From Quercus robur (taxonomy: Eukaryota > Streptophyta > Magnoliopsida > Fagales > Fagaceae): a DNA stretch of 64,000 bases. The position numbers were made by a program, and so were the translations under genes. The notes beneath the pieces are model-generated. The model saw nothing but the letters and a program-made list of their open reading frames with translations, was not told the origin of the DNA and ran no database searches. Where the stretch lies: contig NC_065539.1 of the NCBI RefSeq assembly GCF_932294415.1, positions 51,231,501-51,295,500 of the forward strand, given 5' to 3'. How positions within the stretch are numbered: the stretch's first letter is position 1; each line of letters opens with the position of its first letter. Below, in pieces: positions 59,001-64,000 of this stretch.

Positions 59001-60130
59001 GCTGAATTTGTGAAATGAATGATTAATGTGGGCAGCCCAGGGACATGGAGCAATTTAAGTCACCCAAATGTTGCTGATGGGCCTCCTTTGTATTTGCACA
59101 TGTCTCCTACTCAACTTACAGAATGGACAATTGGACCCCTGCCTTGGCATGGGTTTCCTATAAAGATTGATTATAAAAAATCTCCAAAAAATTCTTCTTG
59201 TTCCCCCAGACAGAATTCATGCAATCAAGTGGCAGCATTTTGAGCTAGCTAGTTGGTCAGTATGGTCAAAGAATGGCAAAAGCTAGCTAGATAAATCTTT
59301 TTTTTTTAATCTTTCTCACCTAATTTTTTTGAATATTGCATGGAAGAAAGGTTTTTTTAGGAAACAGAAAGAGCAATGATGGAAAAAGCATAAATATATA
59401 TTGATGGGCTGAATTTTGAATGATATAAGAAGAGACTATATAAAGTGTGTATGGAAAAGATGTCTGTGTGTGTGCATGTCTTTTTCACTTTTGTAGTAAA
59501 AGGAGAACCTCTTGACGTGAAAGACATGGATTCTGGGAGATCAACATGATGAAAATGATGAATACCAATATCATAACCCGTAATGAGAGAAAGAGAGACA
59601 TGAAAAGAAAATATCATCATTTGGGTTCGAGCACTTTACTGTAGGGCCACTACTAAACTTTTTTTATTTTGGCCAGTACTAAACTTCAAATGCATACTTA
59701 TTGTGCTTTAACATGTCTAAACATAAGGGTAACCAAATTTGATACGAACATGATATGATTTTTTGTGAGTTAGTGTTTAGCGTTACATGTTATTTGCTTG
59801 CAACTGGCCACGAGGCAGGAGCGAGGGCGAGGGCGAGGGCGAAGGCAGGATATGGGGAGAAAGGAAAAGAAAAAAGAAAAAAAGAAAAAGGAAACGATAA
59901 AAAAAAAAAAAAAAAAAAAGGTAAAAGAAAATGTTTTTCTCATATGTGTTTAGAAATAGAAATGGGGGAAAGAGAAAAGAAATAAATAAATTTTTATTTG
60001 TTTAGTTGGTAAAAAGGGGAATATTTTATTTTATTTTATTTTTCTAGTTGAAATCAAGATAGGTGGATTGCAAATAGTGGGCCAGGTGAAAATATTTCCT
60101 TCACCTTTACACATTTTCATTTTTGTCACA
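59001..60130. other. Unassigned region with one open frame (59019-59243) and a G-rich repeat
   Basis: The open frame encodes about 74 residues including GTWSNLSHPNVADGPPLYLH and TEWTIGPLPWHGFPI. It is less AT-rich than its surroundings, but I recognise no family and see no splice partners. It may be a relic exon. At 59820-59845, GAGGGCGAGGGCGAGGGCGA is a G-rich tandem, followed by purine-rich AAAGAAAAAGG sequence. Confidence 0.3.
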
Positions 60131-60345
60131 CTAAGGGTTTGTTTGAATATTACTTATTTTGCTGAAAACTGAAAACTTATTACTGAAAACACTGTAGCAA
60201 AATAATTTTTAAACTATGAATAGTGCCGTGAGACCCACGGCTGATCTGCTTATGCACGTTTTTTGAAATTTGGTTGGGTCGTGAACAGTGTCGTGAGACC
60301 TAACCAAAAAACGCAAAACGCCTAATAATCCTTAGGCAAATGCAC
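60131..60345. mobile_element. MITE-like element beginning AAGGGTTTGTTTG
   Basis: Begins CTAAGGGTTTGTTTGAATA and contains ACTGAAAACACTGTAGCAAA followed by ATAATTTTTAAA and ATAGTGCCGTGAGACCCAC. It ends with AAAACGCAAAACGCC and ATCCTTAGG, a partial mirror of the start. TAGTGCCGTGAGACC recurs in variant form as CAGTGTCGTGAGACC 60 bp later. Similar sequences are frequent near genes in woody eudicots. Ends not exactly defined. Confidence 0.5.
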
Positions 60346-61006
60346 GCTAACCACACAATGGAAACTTATATCTTTTTCTACCTATACCTTTCTCTTCCTT
60401 CCACTTTCACTCATTCCAAATGCAATATAAATGAGTTTGTGTGAAAACAGGTCAACTCATTTTGACACAATTAAATAATTGGGTCAAGTTCATGTGAACT
60501 TGCTTTATCTATAATCAACTCAAAATGACCCAATTCATATAAATAAATTAATGACATTTTTATCTTATATTATATGATTTTGAATTTTAAATATAAATTT
60601 GAGAAATTAAAATAATTTTAATAGTTATATTCATAAATTCTTCATTGGAAGTTCAAAGGCTCTTAACTCTTTTTGTTTTATTATTATTTTTAGATTGTGT
60701 ATTCTAAATTTCGGTGTAACCTCATTGGGTTGAAATTAGAGCTTTTAAACTATATATTGTTATTTTTTAATTGATGTTTCTAGGAAATAGAATTTGTATA
60801 GATTATTTTTTATAATGATAATAATTTATGTTCTTACAAAATATGAAAAAATATTAATCATTTTGAGTTTTTTTTTTTTTTTTTTTTCAATGAGTTCAAA
60901 TGGATCATGCTTGTGTCAATGTAACACAACTTGTGTGTTACATGGGTCATGTTGTGTCCACCCACTTAATAAATGTGTTGTGTTTGAATTGAGGAGTTTT
61001 GACATG

Positions 61007-61320
61007 ATTATTAAATGAGTTGGGTAATGGTTGAGCCATGAAGCTGAATATCCTTTCCTCGATGTGATATAAACACTATGTGCTAATACAAATTGCCACT
61101 CCTATTTAATGATTAGGGGGGAAAAAGTCAAATGTAGTTCCATTAAATTCTTTACCTTTACATATTATTAAATGAGTTGGGTAAAGGTTGAGCCATGAAG
61201 CTGAATATCCTTTCCTTGATGTGATATAAACACTACGTGCTAATACAAATTGCCACTCCTATTTAATGATTAGGGGGAAAAAAGTCAAATGTAGTTCCAT
61301 TAAATTCTTTACCTTTACAT
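61007..61320. repeat. Tandem duplication, 2 x 157 bp
   Basis: Units 61007-61163 and 61164-61320 both start ATTATTAAATGAGTTGGGTA. Both contain GAGCCATGAAGCTGAATATC and CAAATTGCCACTCCTATTTA. Only a few substitutions separate them. Confidence 0.9.
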
Positions 61321-63215
61321 ATTATACATATATTTTTGTTTTTTTTTTTTTTTTTTTTTGGTTGTGTATTTTTTTGCTTCTATGATTAACAATATTAATG
61401 ATTGGAGTGGCAAAAAAATCTAGACCTACTTTCTTTTGAGATAGTGTGGGAGGGATGTGTAGTTCGAACCGCAGACAAGAGGCATCATAAAAGATATTAT
61501 TACCGTTAGACAATCATGCAATCTCAATTTAGACACACTTGTCATTAGACAACTTGCCCAAATGAAAAAGAAGATTAATCTAGATATCAATTTAATTGCC
61601 TAAGTTCATTTTAGCTTTTATTTGACCTAAATCATCGGTGTCTCCACCCTATGCCATGGTCTAGTATTAATTAGGAACTTGCAAAGTTTGATAATTCTTA
61701 GGAACTTGAAGTCTGAATGAAGAAAGTTGGTATGCTAATTCTTATCCTTATCACTATGAGAGTAATGCTCCTTCATTTCATGTGAATGTTGAACTCTATT
61801 ATGTATTCAATTAGTAAGACACATGAGAGGAGAGAGTATTACTCTCAAATATACTTAAGAATTATCCCTTTTACGGTTTTACCAAATTGTAGTTCACCTA
61901 AAATAAATGAAAAATGAATCAAAAAATAAATGAAAAGAGAGTACATTTGGAAATATAAAATCAATTCCGAAAAAAATTGAAAGCAAATCTATGGTCTTAA
62001 GTAAATCAAATTACAAGGAAGAACCGTGTCCCCTTAATGAGGAAGAAATTTAGTGCTTTTAGTGTGTGCCTACCGAGTAGGTTCATGATAAATATTCTAT
62101 CGAATCCCTTCGAGCCAGGCTTTTTTTTTCTCCATTTTAAATGTTTCACTCTGTGAATTCGTGCATCTTTAGAGATTTGTTGTTGGATACGTGAGGACTC
62201 TTTTAAGATCTTTCACTGTACAAGTGATCAAATCTGAATATAACTTTTTTTTAAAAGAGAGAAGAAAACTCAAAAAAGGAAAACATAAAATTAAAGTTTC
62301 TCCATGCATATCTTATATGCAGAGTGGATAATTTCTACTTTTATGTGAACCACCTCCACGTCTTGCAATTGAGCCACAAAGAATATTTTTCTTTTATAAA
62401 ATGACAATCACATGGAACTCTAGTGGTTGTCAATGAAAGCCAATTTTTTTTCTTCTTTACTTCTTTTGGTAATTTTCTACTCAATCATACATTTTGTCCT
62501 TTGAAACCCTAAATGGACAACTGACTTCTAAACTAAAACTACTCAAATTAATTGTGTAACACACACACACATTCAATTTATGAACCTTGAATTAATGTTA
62601 AGGAAAGGCATTCATTCAATGGTGTTTTATGTGGAGTGCAACTGTAATACCCTCCCTCACCACACATATATGAGATTTAATAGTGTGAGTTTGCAACCAC
62701 AAGAATTGTGAGAATTTGAACAATGAGGCCGAAAACGAATGTAGACTTTTGTAGGCAATGTGTGTGTGTATGTGTGTGAAAGAGTGTCTTTATGTGTAAC
62801 ATATTATAAGTTTCTTTCATGGAATTTTTGGAAAGTATTCTCCTAATGGCCATTTTTACTGTCCTCAAGCCAACCGGTCAATTGGGGCAATTTGATTGTG
62901 ATCAAAGGAGTGAAATTTAAGAGCTATTTTTCTTGTTTCATTCTCAAATGTTTGATCATGATTAAAAGGTTCAAATTGTCAATTGAGTTGAAGTCGGCTA
63001 AGTCCAGCTAGATAGGATTTGTCACCTTTGAAAAACATACTTATCCATACGCGTGGAACAGATGTGTAGGAAGAGAAAGGAGGCCACAATTCACAAATTT
63101 CGTGATAATCCACATTTTATGTATCAATAATTTCTATTATTCAAATTTTTCTCAAAGAACCATGCAACTTTTGGCTTTATAATTGTTAGTTCAATCAATA
63201 TATGTGACATATTCT

Positions 63216-63250
<35 letters not shown>

Positions 63251-64000
63251 TTTTTTTTTTTTCCTTTAAAACATTCAAAAAGGATGTACTGACTTTTCTA
63301 ATAAATAAATAAAATACACCATTTAATACGATTTTAATAAATTATGGTGGACCTATAAGTAGACTCACTCACTGGTGACTGCATTATCCATTAATTATAG
63401 AAGAGCTTGAAGATTAGTCAAATTTTCCGTATTGTCCTTCTGAGCTGGTTTTATTTCTATTGATATATATCCAATGTTCGGTGGAGGTTGATCAGGGGAT
63501 GTTGTGGTGGGTTATAAAGGACTAGTATGATGGGTAGCTTTCTGTGCCAATTGCCAAAGGCGTTTTCTTTTGTTGGTGACGCAATTGCTTTGTTAGACCC
63601 ACCAAGAAAAAGATATTTTTTTCCCATTACACCTCCACGGCCGCCAAAAATGTTTAAAAAAAAAAATCCCTTAAATTATTATTTTATTAAGAAGAAAAAT
63701 CCCTTAAATTAAGTCTAAATCCAAATCTTTTAAAAATTTCAAGGATCCCCCTACGTACATGTATTGGTTATAATTTTTTGAGAATATATTGATTATAAAT
63801 TACAAACAACTATACTTTAGTTAATTTTTGTTGAATAAGTTCTCAATTAATACACGAAACTAGATAAAACGCGCGGACGAATGTTAAGAATGTTATAACT
63901 CAATTTATACTATTTAATATATTCAAGAAATACAACAAAAGTTAAAATTCTTTTGTTTCTAACTATTGGATTATTTTTTAAAAAAAGTTTCGTCTTCAAT
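61321..64000. other. Intergenic AT-rich DNA, no gene recognised
   Basis: Contains poly-T runs, a (TG)n-rich stretch at 62758-62780, a (CT)n microsatellite at 63213-63241 followed by poly-T, and a direct repeat AAAAAATCCCTTAAATTA at about 63663 and 63695. Short open frames show no recognisable protein. Confidence 0.4.

Noticed and set aside
59820-59845. GAGGGC tandem as a certain G-quadruplex regulator
   Set aside because: Only three GGG tracts plus a GG are present, with no nearby gene; too weak for a claim.
1-64000. A novel multi-gene biological system (defence, biosynthetic or CRISPR-like cluster)
   Set aside because: The five real genes are ordinary and unrelated in function. The unusual signals in this window are mobile-element and splicing features, not a gene system.

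Overview
This is a plant nuclear window, most likely from a woody eudicot. Its introns are long and AT-rich, and there are many poly-A/T runs, (AT)n and (TC)n tracts, MITEs, DNA transposons, LINE/SINE remnants and LTR retrotransposons. The five recognisable genes all have Arabidopsis- or tobacco-type orthologues. The LTR family with repeated TCCTCGG and GGGCCC words looks like what I have seen in Fagales (oak or chestnut type) sequence, but that assignment is inference. No bacterial or organellar gene, CRISPR array, rRNA or tRNA gene was seen.

Layout. 1-14.6 kb is gene-free and repeat-dominated. Local tandem duplications are followed by a complete but pol-less LTR retrotransposon (2950-8342, sense on the minus strand). 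It has two 556-bp LTRs and carries a 2.5-kb array of an 80-bp unit. After it come more tandem duplications, a Ty3/gypsy LTR relic, a C/A-rich tandem repeat and a long foldback MITE. 14.8-18.2 kb: a two-exon gene for a secreted GPI-anchored protein. 19.7-23.0 kb: a five-exon FolD gene with a mitochondrial-type presequence. 23.8-28.7 kb: a transposon cluster made of two Mutator-like elements, a MITE and a solo LTR. 29.0-36.4 kb: the cytosolic seryl-tRNA synthetase gene (nine coding exons, probably with a spliced 5' leader), with a hAT element in intron 5 and a Harbinger-type MITE just upstream of the start. 37.9-42.2 kb, minus strand: a peroxisomal adenine nucleotide carrier gene with a LINE fragment in intron 2. 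44.5-50.0 kb: a 17-exon NPK1/ANP-type MAPKKK gene with a GC-AG intron and a short, open, in-frame intron. 50-64 kb is gene-poor, with repeats, one degenerate retroelement RNase H fragment and several tandem duplications.

The five genes are unrelated housekeeping or signalling genes: one-carbon folate metabolism, translation, peroxisomal ATP import, a MAPK cascade and a cell-surface protein. They do not form a functional cluster. All five reconstructed reading frames are intact across exon joins; I checked the phase of every junction by hand. The most unusual structure is the retrotransposon-borne 80-bp satellite: 30 uninterrupted units with no indel, and a 13-unit (1040-bp) internal duplication that can be read from shared variant bases.
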